This document shows, piece by piece, positions 9,187 through 18,036 of a stretch of 36,910 bases of DNA. Origin of the DNA: Patescibacteria group bacterium (GTDB lineage Bacteria; Patescibacteriota; Patescibacteriia; UM-FILTER-42-10); assembly GCA_018825385.1 (NCBI GenBank), contig JAHJEX010000079.1, positions 1 to 36,910 on the forward strand, written 5' to 3'. The stretch's first letter is position 1, and every line of letters begins with the position of its first letter. The position numbers were made by a program, and so were the translations under genes. The notes under the pieces are model-generated. The model searched no databases, had not been told where the DNA came from, and was given only the letters and a program-made list of their open reading frames with translations.

Positions 9187-10008
9187 TTATAACCTATTGA
9201 GCCAATCTTCTTGAATTCCATATATTTGTAAAATGTGACGCAAGGCACGTTTACCAATCATTTTCTCCAGCTTCTTGTTAAGTGTCTTTACTGCATCATC
9301 CATTGTATCTCCCTCCAATATACCGCGACAACCTCGGCAATAGTACCGACTATTCAGGCACACTGCATTACACCCACCCTGAATTACTGGACCAAGACAA
9401 GGTTCGCCTTGCTGCAGTAAACATGGATTGCCATTACTTTGACATTCATAACAAACAGGGCGGTGTGAAAGCTCAGGCTCTATCCCCTGAGCAACATCCG
9501 TAAACACCTTTAGAAATTCTTTATTATCAATCGGGCAACCAGGAATTACTAAATCAACTTTTACATATCTAGAAATTGGATGAATGTCTGGATTGTACGC
9601 TTTTTTATTTTTTGGATAAACATACTTTGCTTTCTTCTTTTTATCCACATAATTTTTAATTCCTGGAACAACCCCAAGCGCTGCACAACTTCCCACTGCT
9701 ACCATATAATCAGTCCGCTCTCGCATTTTTTTTAGCGCTTTTTCATTCTCTTTAGTGAGTGGCGCTCCGTCAACAAATGTAATATCATAATGCTTCTTTC
9801 CTTTCATTTCTTCCAGGAAATGATGCTCTCCTAATTTGTAGTGATGCACTAGGGCATTGAAAAAATCTCCACCCAAATCAAGCATAGCAAAGGAACATCC
9901 TTCACAACCGGAAAGACTCAAGAAAGCAACAACCGGCTTTTTCTTTTTTGGTGTAGTTTTTTTTGTTTGTCCCCGACTTGATCGGGGATCAGTCTTCTTC
10001 TTTGTCAT
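9187..10008 (-). CDS. [NiFe]-hydrogenase small (delta) subunit
   Basis: LSGCEGCSFAMLDLG, VAVGSCAALGVVPG, VIPGCPIDNKEF and Cys-rich C-terminal cluster motifs. Confidence 0.93.
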   Translation of the reverse strand: MTKKKTDPRSSRGQTKKTTPKKKKPVVAFLSLSGCEGCSFAMLDLGGDFFNALVHHYKLGEHHFLEEMKGKKHYDITFVDGAPLTKENEKALKKMRERTDYMVAVGSCAALGVVPGIKNYVDKKKKAKYVYPKNKKAYNPDIHPISRYVKVDLVIPGCPIDNKEFLKVFTDVAQGIEPELSHRPVCYECQSNGNPCLLQQGEPCLGPVIQGGCNAVCLNSRYYCRGCRGILEGDTMDDAVKTLNKKLEKMIGKRALRHILQIYGIQEDWLNRL

Positions 10009-10736
10009 AGTGATAGATTAGCTAGATCAATTGCTTGTGTGGTATAAAATGAAAGATTTCTTGCTTGAATGGGAGTCACTTTTTCACAAACAGCGTTCCA
10101 ATGAAATGTAGCAAGGTCCCCAATGTCAATTTCTGCTTTCAGTGATCCTCCATCCACTTCGTTTATAATTTCTTTTTGCATTTTTTCACCTTTTACCAGT
10201 TTTCCTTCTTTTATTACTAGCGGTTGGTATTCTACTAATAACTTATCGGAGATTTTTTTTAGCACTTTACCGCAACTTATACAGCAGTTATCCATAGTTT
10301 CAACTGTGTGGTTTATTGATAGATGACCAGTACGCCGGAAAATATTTAGAACGTGGAATGAATGATGTGGTTTTGCTCCCATTGGTAGCTTGCCGTATAC
10401 ATACTGAAGTGATTTTCTGTCAATTTTTTTATGCAAAGAAAATTCATCCGTTAAATATTTATAGTATTGTTTACCTGAAACGTTTTCCAGAAGATTATTA
10501 CCTATCCAGTAAGCCTCCACTACTTGTTGTTCATAAGGGTCAGGAATTTTATTTGCTCTGGCGATAAATGTAAGATAGGGCTTCAATGTTTGGAAATCAG
10601 TCAGTATTTCCTCCAGCCCTGCATCCTGTTCTTCATTCGTAATATATCCTAGCAGATTTTTATTTTCATCAGGACCACAATATCCCAGATGATTGGGCAT
10701 AAAAGCATAGCGGGCACATGTGATTATTCCTTCCAT
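10005..10736 (-). CDS. DUF6390-like hypothetical protein of the hydrogenase operon
   Basis: MEGIITCARYAFMPNHLGYCGPDENKNLLGYI...; overlaps hydrogenase small subunit by 4 nt; family name from memory. Confidence 0.6.
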   Translation of the reverse strand: MEGIITCARYAFMPNHLGYCGPDENKNLLGYITNEEQDAGLEEILTDFQTLKPYLTFIARANKIPDPYEQQVVEAYWIGNNLLENVSGKQYYKYLTDEFSLHKKIDRKSLQYVYGKLPMGAKPHHSFHVLNIFRRTGHLSINHTVETMDNCCISCGKVLKKISDKLLVEYQPLVIKEGKLVKGEKMQKEIINEVDGGSLKAEIDIGDLATFHWNAVCEKVTPIQARNLSFYTTQAIDLANLSL

Positions 10737-10739
10737 AAA

Positions 10740-11675
10740 TTACACCTTTGAAGAATCGGATAGTAATTCCTTTTTTGTTTTCAACATTGCTAATGAAAAG
10801 ATCGCGATTCCGACAATTATCAATAAAGATCCCACCGCACTATTCCACGCTAATTCTTGTTTACGAAAAACCTCATTTAGAAATGTAGTAATCGGCGAAG
10901 CAAAAACTAGAATGCTTGTAATTAGGGTTGCTGGTGCTCGCTTAAGAGCATGATACCAAGTTAAGACAAACAGTAATAATATTGCACCAGTGAGTATAGA
11001 CCATCCCCATCCAGCAAAAGGAGCTGAAAGTAATGCACCGAACCGACCTGTAAACATCAAGAATGACAAAATAAACGCACTACCGATAGTCAATCTAGCC
11101 CAAGCAACAATATTTGGGTGAATCGTTTTTAACACTTTCTTTGCCACTATAAATTCAGCCGACCAAAGCAATGTTGCAATAAACACCAGTGATTCTCCCG
11201 CTCCCCAACTAAAAGCCTTGGGACCCAAGATAATGAAATTACCTAGAAAGAGTATTACCAATGCGCCATATTGATACCAACGGAACCTTTCTTTTAAAAA
11301 TGCAACGGCCAGAAGTGCGACCCAAATGAACAAAGTTTTGTGAATAAAAGATGCGCTGGATGCAGAAGTAATACTTAAACCTTTGAAAAACAGTAAAAAT
11401 GGAATACTTCCGCCAATTAAGCCAATCACTGTCAGTTTCATCCAATCAAGCTTTTTCAGATTTTTTAGCTGTTTGATATTTTTGAAAGCGAATAACACTC
11501 CCAAAAGTAGCACAGCTGTTATCACATTCTTCATAGCGGTGTAGACAAATGGTTCACCAACTGCAGTAACGCCTCCCTTATTAATAAAATTCGCTACTCC
11601 ACTAACCAGCGCTGTTCCAAAAGCTAGCAAAATTCCTTTTTGAATGGTAGGAAGCTCTTTTAGATATCTAATCAT
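10740..11675 (-). CDS. EamA/DMT-superfamily transporter
   Basis: About 10 predicted TM helices; duplicated EamA-like architecture. Confidence 0.88.
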   Translation of the reverse strand: MIRYLKELPTIQKGILLAFGTALVSGVANFINKGGVTAVGEPFVYTAMKNVITAVLLLGVLFAFKNIKQLKNLKKLDWMKLTVIGLIGGSIPFLLFFKGLSITSASSASFIHKTLFIWVALLAVAFLKERFRWYQYGALVILFLGNFIILGPKAFSWGAGESLVFIATLLWSAEFIVAKKVLKTIHPNIVAWARLTIGSAFILSFLMFTGRFGALLSAPFAGWGWSILTGAILLLFVLTWYHALKRAPATLITSILVFASPITTFLNEVFRKQELAWNSAVGSLLIIVGIAIFSLAMLKTKKELLSDSSKV

Positions 11676-11874
11676 TCGATAATATTTTAATTGTCTCTTC
11701 TGCTTCTTTTTTTGACATTCTTTTTAGTGCCAGATCTCCATAAACCAGGATCCAATCCTCTTTTTTTACATCTGGTACGGCATCTATTTTTATTTCAACC
11801 TTTCGACCATTGCTTTCAACGACAGCAGTCATGCCCTTTTTTGAAATTATTTTTCCAGGGAAAGTAACACACAT
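11668..11874 (-). CDS. hypC: HypC/HupF-family hydrogenase maturation chaperone
   Basis: 68 aa starting MCVTFPGKI (cf. canonical MCLAIPGK-); within hydrogenase operon. Confidence 0.88.
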   Translation of the reverse strand: MCVTFPGKIISKKGMTAVVESNGRKVEIKIDAVPDVKKEDWILVYGDLALKRMSKKEAEETIKILSND

Positions 11875-11878
11875 ATAT

Positions 11879-12703
11879 TTATTCTAAAGCCTCCGGCATG
11901 TCTTTTATTTCCGCTAAACTAAATATTGGACCGTCTTTGCATACGTATTTATCTCCAATCGCACAATGTTCACATGTTCCAACGGCACAGTACATTTTCC
12001 TCTCAAGTGAAAGATATATATCTTCTTCCTTATAACCTTTTTTCAAAAGCTTCGGTATTAAATACTTGTACATGATCGGTGGCCCGCAAGCAGTAACAAT
12101 CGCATCCTTCGGAACACTATGTTTGTCCAGCAAATCGGTAATATTTCCAACCTCCCCGTGCCAACGAGGGCCTGCTGCATCTAAAATAATTTGGGTATCG
12201 TGAAACTGACACCACTTTTTATACTGATTCTCAAACAGAAGGTTCTTAAAATTTCTTGATCCATAAAAAACCTGAACCTGATTTTGATGTCCCCAATCTT
12301 TGCGACATGCTTCGTCAATCAATGGCTTGAGCGGGATAATACCAAGACCACCGGCTATTACCAGCAAATCTCGTTTTTCTATTTTTTTCATTGGCCAACC
12401 GTTTCCATATGGCCCACGAACAAACAAAGTCGAGCCTACGGTTTTTTGTTGAATTGCACGACTAACTTTACCAACCCCTCGTACTGTAATTTGAACAAAT
12501 TTCTTTTCAGAAGTTGATGAATTTATTCCTACAGGAATCTCGCCAATCCCCGGAAGACCTACAACTATAAACTGTCCGGGAAGAAAACTGAAACCGGCCT
12601 GGCGTTTTTTATCCTGAAACTGCAAAGTGAATCCCCTTGTGTCAGGAGCATCTAGGATAATTTTTGCGATAGTAGCTGGATAGCTTTCGTATGGGTTCTT
12701 CAT
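11879..12703 (-). CDS. FAD/NAD(P)-binding hydrogenase subunit (sulfhydrogenase gamma-like)
   Basis: VIAGGLGIIPLKPLI, VTACGPPIMYKYLIPKL, and [2Fe-2S]-binding CAVGTCEHCAIGDKYVCKDGP. Confidence 0.93.
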   Translation of the reverse strand: MKNPYESYPATIAKIILDAPDTRGFTLQFQDKKRQAGFSFLPGQFIVVGLPGIGEIPVGINSSTSEKKFVQITVRGVGKVSRAIQQKTVGSTLFVRGPYGNGWPMKKIEKRDLLVIAGGLGIIPLKPLIDEACRKDWGHQNQVQVFYGSRNFKNLLFENQYKKWCQFHDTQIILDAAGPRWHGEVGNITDLLDKHSVPKDAIVTACGPPIMYKYLIPKLLKKGYKEEDIYLSLERKMYCAVGTCEHCAIGDKYVCKDGPIFSLAEIKDMPEALE

Positions 12704-13672
12704 TTATTTCACTTTTGAGGCTGCTTCTAATATTTTTCTAATATCAATTCCAACAGGACACACTTGGAAACAACGCAAACATCCTACACATCCCAATATT
12801 TGCTGACGTTCAGGAGTTCTAATAAATTTGTGCATGTAGTAGTTTCTTAGCCGTTCTGCTTTTGTTTTTAAAAAGTTTTCTCCACCGGCAATCGATGCAA
12901 AATCATCATAAAAACAAGAACTTAGACGTCTTTTTCGAACACCTGCCTGTTTCTTTCCAATTTCTCCACCTTCATCAACCAGATCAAAGCAGTAACATGT
13001 CGGGCAAGCAACGGTACACTTTCCGCACATAATACAATCTTTTGCAAATTTTTCCCAAAAAGCTTTGTCATTGATTACCTTTTTCATTTGTTCTTTCAGC
13101 TTTTGAGATTTTGGATCCAATTTTCCACCCTCTACCGATCCTTTAAAATCAACGTGCTCATAGTTAGTGAATCCAAATTTTTCTAATGTCTGCTGACCTA
13201 GTCTGGAACCGGTAAATATTTTTGGTTCTCCCTTGCGGCAACGATCAATAAGCACATCAAACTTTAGTCTTTCCAAAATATTTTCTTCGAACACATTTAA
13301 AAACTTTGGATCATCAGGCACAATACACTGACCCACTATTAACGTATTTTGTCTCAGTGCTTGATAGTGAGGATCCTTAGCAAACATCTGATCAAATAGA
13401 ATCAGTGCCTTCAAATCTACTATGGAAATTCCATAAATCACCTGGGGAGATATCTTTTTCTTTTTCTTTGGATTTTCAAAGTCAAAAAGCACCTCATCGT
13501 GAGGTAATAAAAACGGCTTAAAGGAATTCTTCGGTAACCGCATTGATGATGATACCTCCTTTGGATCATGAATTTCCTGAAATAGCAATTCATTCTCTCG
13601 CTCTACAGGAGCAAAAACTACATTATTTTTTAGAAGGTATTCTACAAGTTTTGATGAATTAAATTTCGCCAT
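12704..13672 (-). CDS. 4Fe-4S dicluster hydrogenase subunit (sulfhydrogenase beta-like)
   Basis: CIMCGKCTVACPTCYCFD and CVGCLRCFQVCPVGIDI ferredoxin motifs. Confidence 0.93.
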   Translation of the reverse strand: MAKFNSSKLVEYLLKNNVVFAPVERENELLFQEIHDPKEVSSSMRLPKNSFKPFLLPHDEVLFDFENPKKKKKISPQVIYGISIVDLKALILFDQMFAKDPHYQALRQNTLIVGQCIVPDDPKFLNVFEENILERLKFDVLIDRCRKGEPKIFTGSRLGQQTLEKFGFTNYEHVDFKGSVEGGKLDPKSQKLKEQMKKVINDKAFWEKFAKDCIMCGKCTVACPTCYCFDLVDEGGEIGKKQAGVRKRRLSSCFYDDFASIAGGENFLKTKAERLRNYYMHKFIRTPERQQILGCVGCLRCFQVCPVGIDIRKILEAASKVK

Positions 13673-13717
13673 ATTATTGTATATATTATATCCTTTTTCA
13701 TGAAAATAATAAAGTAA

Positions 13718-13746
13718 CTTGTCGGATCTACAAACATTAGATACAA
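13718..13746 (+). promoter_or_regulatory. Sigma70-like promoter for PHP gene
   Basis: TTGTCG (13718-13723), 17-nt spacer, TACAAT (13741-13746); very short 5' UTR to ATG 13764. Confidence 0.6.
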
Positions 13747-13763
13747 TTAAATAAATTCAGCTT

Positions 13764-14588
13764 ATGTCAGCAATAAATTATCAAAAACCCCAACTTCGAA
13801 ATACGAGAGAAAACAACCAAAATATGGTTGATTTTCATGTTCATTCCAATTATTCATTGGACGGAACAATTCCCATAGCAAAATTGCTAAAAACTGCGAA
13901 GAGATTAAATCTTGGATTAGCTATTTGTGATCACAATGAAATACAAGGATCACTGGAAGCTGGCCAGCAATCAGATGTTATTATTATTCCTGGAATTGAA
14001 GTAAACTGCAACAATGGTACTCATGTGTTACTATATTTTAGAACTCATTCGGAGCTAGAGAGTTTTTTTGAGAATATTGTAAAACCTAACAAAAAATCTG
14101 GCGCATTTGTAATTGACCTCCTACCACAAGAGCTAATAGAAAAAGCGCGTTCATTCAACTGTGTTATATCCATGCCTCATCCTTTCGATGTTTTTAAAGG
14201 AGGGGTGCAGAGAGCCATATCAGCAGGAACTGTAAAAGAGTCCTTCATTAGAGATAATGTAGACGCAATAGAGGTTTTAAACGGCATGGCGAATCGGGAG
14301 CAGAATAAACAATCCGCTGATTGGGCAAGACAAATGAAGAAGCCAATTCTCGCGGGAAGCGATGGGCATGTTCTATGGCAAATAGGAACAGTCGCTACAA
14401 AGGTTTTAGGTGAGAATGCAGAGGAAATTATTAGTAATCTTTTAGGTGAGAATGATGTATTTGGAGAGGAATTAACGGGGTGGAAAAAAAGATTTACTGA
14501 GATTCGTAAAGAAATGCATCTAATTTTCCGAAAAGAGGGAATAAAAATTCTTTCTAATCAAATAAAAAGGAGTATCAAAAAAAGATGA
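13764..14588 (+). CDS. PHP-domain metal-dependent phosphoesterase
   Basis: DFHVHSNYSLDGTI, ICDHNEIQG, PHPFD, AGSDGHVLWQIG. Confidence 0.88.
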   Translation: MSAINYQKPQLRNTRENNQNMVDFHVHSNYSLDGTIPIAKLLKTAKRLNLGLAICDHNEIQGSLEAGQQSDVIIIPGIEVNCNNGTHVLLYFRTHSELESFFENIVKPNKKSGAFVIDLLPQELIEKARSFNCVISMPHPFDVFKGGVQRAISAGTVKESFIRDNVDAIEVLNGMANREQNKQSADWARQMKKPILAGSDGHVLWQIGTVATKVLGENAEEIISNLLGENDVFGEELTGWKKRFTEIRKEMHLIFRKEGIKILSNQIKRSIKKR

Positions 14589-15211
14589 ATGGATTAACCC
14601 GTTTTCTTCAGGGAATTTTGAAGCATATCGACAAAGGCCTACAGGGTGTTGCACGTCGCATCCCCAACTCAGTAACACCAAATTTTCTAACTTTGCTTAG
14701 GATTATTTTCTTGGCACCAATAATTATAGCTATTCAGGGAGAAAATTACATAACAGCTACGGTACTTTTCCTGCTTGCATACATTCTTGATATTCTTGAC
14801 GGGCCTCTAGCACGTGTAAAGAATCAAGTAAGTGAATTTGGAAAAGTATTTGACCCAACAGCTGACAAAATAGTATTTGTTACTGTTCTCATTATTTTAG
14901 GTTGGAATGCTCTTCCTCACGTTCTTATTTATATTATTATAGGACTTGAACTATTTCTTGTGTTATTGGTTATATTTTTTGCACCTCTTGCCAGAAGAAT
15001 GGGAATAGCTATTGAACTCGGTGCAAATGTTTATGGAAAGATAAAAATGCTATTCCAAACATTAGGGACAATAGCACTATTTATAACATTTGTTGTTGAG
15101 GCAAGCACGACAACTGTCACGGTAATTTTTAGTATTGCTTCACTATTCAGCGCTCTAAGTATTCTAGGACATCTTCTTGCTGTAAAAAGAATAAAAAACC
15201 CCACTTTGTAA
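14585..15211 (+). CDS. CDP-alcohol phosphatidyltransferase family protein
   Basis: DILDGPLARVKNQVSEFGKVFDPTADK fits DGx2ARx8Gx3Dx3D; multiple TM helices. Confidence 0.95.
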   Translation: MNGLTRFLQGILKHIDKGLQGVARRIPNSVTPNFLTLLRIIFLAPIIIAIQGENYITATVLFLLAYILDILDGPLARVKNQVSEFGKVFDPTADKIVFVTVLIILGWNALPHVLIYIIIGLELFLVLLVIFFAPLARRMGIAIELGANVYGKIKMLFQTLGTIALFITFVVEASTTTVTVIFSIASLFSALSILGHLLAVKRIKNPTL

Positions 15212-15225
15212 GAGGGATTTTTGGG

Positions 15226-15254
15226 AAAACCGCTTTTCTAAAAAGCGGTTTTTT
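15226..15254. terminator. Bidirectional intrinsic terminator between convergent genes
   Basis: AACCGCTTTT-CTA-AAAAGCGGTT with A-run upstream and T-run downstream. Confidence 0.85.
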
Positions 15255-15255
15255 G

Positions 15256-17244
15256 TTATTCGTTTGAATTTGTATTTATATTACTGTTAACAATTTCCAA
15301 TTCCTCCACAACAACTCCCCTGCCCCTTGCTGCAACATCGTTTTCAAGATCAGTCGTGATAACACGGTCGTCCACTTCTAAATCAAATCCTGTAAAGTTA
15401 TCACGTCCACTCAAAATACTTTCTTGTGTAAGTACTACTAGTCTTCCCACGTATTGCGATGTAGGTGTTATGGTTACATCAAATGTTGCTTCAGCAATCG
15501 GCAATAGTGTTCCAGAATTAGCTGGCAAATTTTGTATTTTCCATGTTATCGTACGAGTTGCTCTGTCAAAATTCACCTTAGTGTTAGAGCTTCCAGTAGA
15601 ATTCCCGTTCCAACTTACATCTTTAGGTAAAACAGTGGAAATCTCTACATTTTTTAGATCATTATACAAATTAGATACTGACCAAAAAACTCTATAAGTG
15701 GTAGCTTCTCCTACTATTGGCGGAAGTGGTCCAGACCCCAGTTTTTCAAATTCGTCTGAATAATAGCGAGCTTCGGCCTGTAGATTAACCTTACTATTCA
15801 TTTTGACTGTAATATGATTACTTTCGCTCATTGTCTCAAAGTTACCCGTATCTTCTGCTTCAAGGGAATTTACTTTAACAAAAGTATCTATTGAAAAATT
15901 ATTGTCAGTAGATTTCTGTGGGGAAAGTGAAGTAACAATTGGAATAGTAACAGCAAAACTACCTTCTGCTCTCGGGACAATAGATGCGAGTTCTTCCATT
16001 TCTTCAGCACTCCATGTGATTGTTTTTAGTTCCTCATCAATAACACCACTACTTGCGTCTTCGATAGAAGAGAAATCTAGAATTTGCGTATCTGAATCAA
16101 ATTGAGCCTGAAGTACAACGTTCTCTAGTTTTAGATCACTTACATTCTGATAAGCTACCTTATATTCTAAAATATCACCCAGATTAACTGAATGCTCTTG
16201 ATTATATCCATCAACCGTAAGTTGGAGGTTTAATTCTGGTTTAACTAGAAAGATAATTGCTGATTTTTCATTCTGTAGACGAAATTCACCATTGTTCATA
16301 ACCAACCCCAGCTGCATTTTTATTTCTTGAGAGTCCCCTGGGTCACCTTTGAAAACACCATTTAGCGTAATTAGTTCTTCCCCTTTGGTCTTTAACTCTT
16401 TAAAAAACCATGTTTTTTTGTCGTCCATTACTTCTGGATCAGAACTTTTGAGCAAAAAGTCATCCGGATAGGTTGCGATCACTTTTACATTTGACAGATC
16501 AATTTCTGAATTATTTTTAACAGTGATTTTCATTTCAGTGTCTTGTCCACTTACTATTCTAAGCGGTGTTTCTAATGCTAGATCGAATATTGACGACGTT
16601 ATTTCTAAAGAATGTGATATTTTTTCTTTAAATGTTGAACTAAAATTCGAGGGTGTATAGTCCATTGTAGCCTGAAATGTTTTGGTTTCATCTATCTCAC
16701 CGATAACTTGACCATAGATTTTGACTCTCCCACCCGCTCCACTAGGTATGCTCTTCAATTTCCAAAAAGTATGTGATTCATTTGCAGATTCCGGTTCAGA
16801 GCGGGAAAAGTAAAATCCTTCGGGATAAAGCAAGGTGATATCTGCTTCGCTGATGGCAACATTTTCTTTGTTCAAATAAGTAATTTCAAATTCCACTTCT
16901 TCTCCAGACGCAACCTCCTTTGGCGCAGTGATTGTCAATTGAATACTATTATCTCCATTACTCAGTCCCCGGTTAAACATAAAAAAACCAGCGACACTTG
17001 CCACAGCCAGCATAAACAGGAAGGCAATAATGAAGTATCCTAAAAGCTTTTTTTTGGTAAGCTTCTTGCGGTCCAATTTGGTCATATCAACTTCCTTGTG
17101 CTGATCATCTTGATATATTGAAGTAATTGTTTCAAATCCGTCCTCGGTAGTATCTTTTTTAGTATTGCCCTTTTTTGTCAGCTTTTTCGGATTATTCTTG
17201 TTTGAAGATTGAGTAGAAGTTTTTTTTGATTTTTGTTCTACCAT
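15256..17244 (-). CDS. Membrane-anchored surface protein with repeated beta-sandwich (DUF11-like) domains
   Basis: Lys-rich cytosolic N-terminus, TM (LLGYFIIAFLFMLAVASVAGFFMF), then repeated domains (e.g. VASGEEVEFEITYLNKENVAIS, LGDILEYKVAYQNVSDLKLENV, ATFDVTITPTSQYVG). Confidence 0.8.
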   Translation of the reverse strand: MVEQKSKKTSTQSSNKNNPKKLTKKGNTKKDTTEDGFETITSIYQDDQHKEVDMTKLDRKKLTKKKLLGYFIIAFLFMLAVASVAGFFMFNRGLSNGDNSIQLTITAPKEVASGEEVEFEITYLNKENVAISEADITLLYPEGFYFSRSEPESANESHTFWKLKSIPSGAGGRVKIYGQVIGEIDETKTFQATMDYTPSNFSSTFKEKISHSLEITSSIFDLALETPLRIVSGQDTEMKITVKNNSEIDLSNVKVIATYPDDFLLKSSDPEVMDDKKTWFFKELKTKGEELITLNGVFKGDPGDSQEIKMQLGLVMNNGEFRLQNEKSAIIFLVKPELNLQLTVDGYNQEHSVNLGDILEYKVAYQNVSDLKLENVVLQAQFDSDTQILDFSSIEDASSGVIDEELKTITWSAEEMEELASIVPRAEGSFAVTIPIVTSLSPQKSTDNNFSIDTFVKVNSLEAEDTGNFETMSESNHITVKMNSKVNLQAEARYYSDEFEKLGSGPLPPIVGEATTYRVFWSVSNLYNDLKNVEISTVLPKDVSWNGNSTGSSNTKVNFDRATRTITWKIQNLPANSGTLLPIAEATFDVTITPTSQYVGRLVVLTQESILSGRDNFTGFDLEVDDRVITTDLENDVAARGRGVVVEELEIVNSNINTNSNE

Positions 17245-17255
17245 AACAAATTAAA

Positions 17256-18035
17256 TTATTTGGATAAAAACACTGAAAGAAAAGAATAGGAATACATTTC
17301 TCTCTCACCAATCGTCAATATAAATGCATTTACAATTCTTCTGACCTCATTAAATATTCTGGGATTGAGGTTTTTGAGTTTAATTGTAGCAAGTGTTTTT
17401 TGATTCATTAACCGTAACACCTTTAGGGCTGTAGAAGAAACCGAATACAGTGATTCTTCTTTGCTTCTGCACAGCGGACAGACAGTACCTAAATGCCGCT
17501 CACTTATAAAGTTCTTTTCTTCCTTTAAATTCTTCTTGCAATAGAAGCAGGTGTTGAAAGATGGAGCTAGTCCTTGTGAGGAACAAAGTTTTAGAATATA
17601 TGAAAGGGCTATCAGTATTTGGTCCTGGATATTGGCGTTACTACTATTTCTTTTTAGGTACTGCTCAATAGAATAATACGTTTCTGCTAAAATCTGAAAC
17701 ACTTTCAGATCTGGTTGATTGCCATGAATAATGCGGTCAACTGCCTCGTTAAAATATACTAACAGTGCAATGCTTTCTATGTTCGATTTTAGGTATGGAA
17801 AGTTTTCCACCAGCTTTGTTCCTGCAATTCTATCTTGTATCTTTCCCCGTGCAACCATAATATCAACTACACCAAATGGTTCTAAATGACCAGCCATTTT
17901 ACTTCCAATCCTTTTCACCCCTTTTGCAATTAGATCAACTTTTCCCTTTTCTTTTGTAAATATTGTTAAAAGCCGGTCATACTCTCTACCGTCCCTTCTT
18001 TTCAATACAATAGCTTCAGAACGATAAGTAGCCAT
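17256..18035 (-). CDS. recO: DNA repair protein RecO
   Basis: MATYRSEAIVLKRRDGREYDRLLTIFTKEKGKVDLIAKGVKRIGSKMAGHLEPF; Cys pairs CFYC and CPLC; start at 18035 preferred. Confidence 0.93.
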   Translation of the reverse strand: MATYRSEAIVLKRRDGREYDRLLTIFTKEKGKVDLIAKGVKRIGSKMAGHLEPFGVVDIMVARGKIQDRIAGTKLVENFPYLKSNIESIALLVYFNEAVDRIIHGNQPDLKVFQILAETYYSIEQYLKRNSSNANIQDQILIALSYILKLCSSQGLAPSFNTCFYCKKNLKEEKNFISERHLGTVCPLCRSKEESLYSVSSTALKVLRLMNQKTLATIKLKNLNPRIFNEVRRIVNAFILTIGEREMYSYSFLSVFLSK

Positions 18036-18036
18036 T

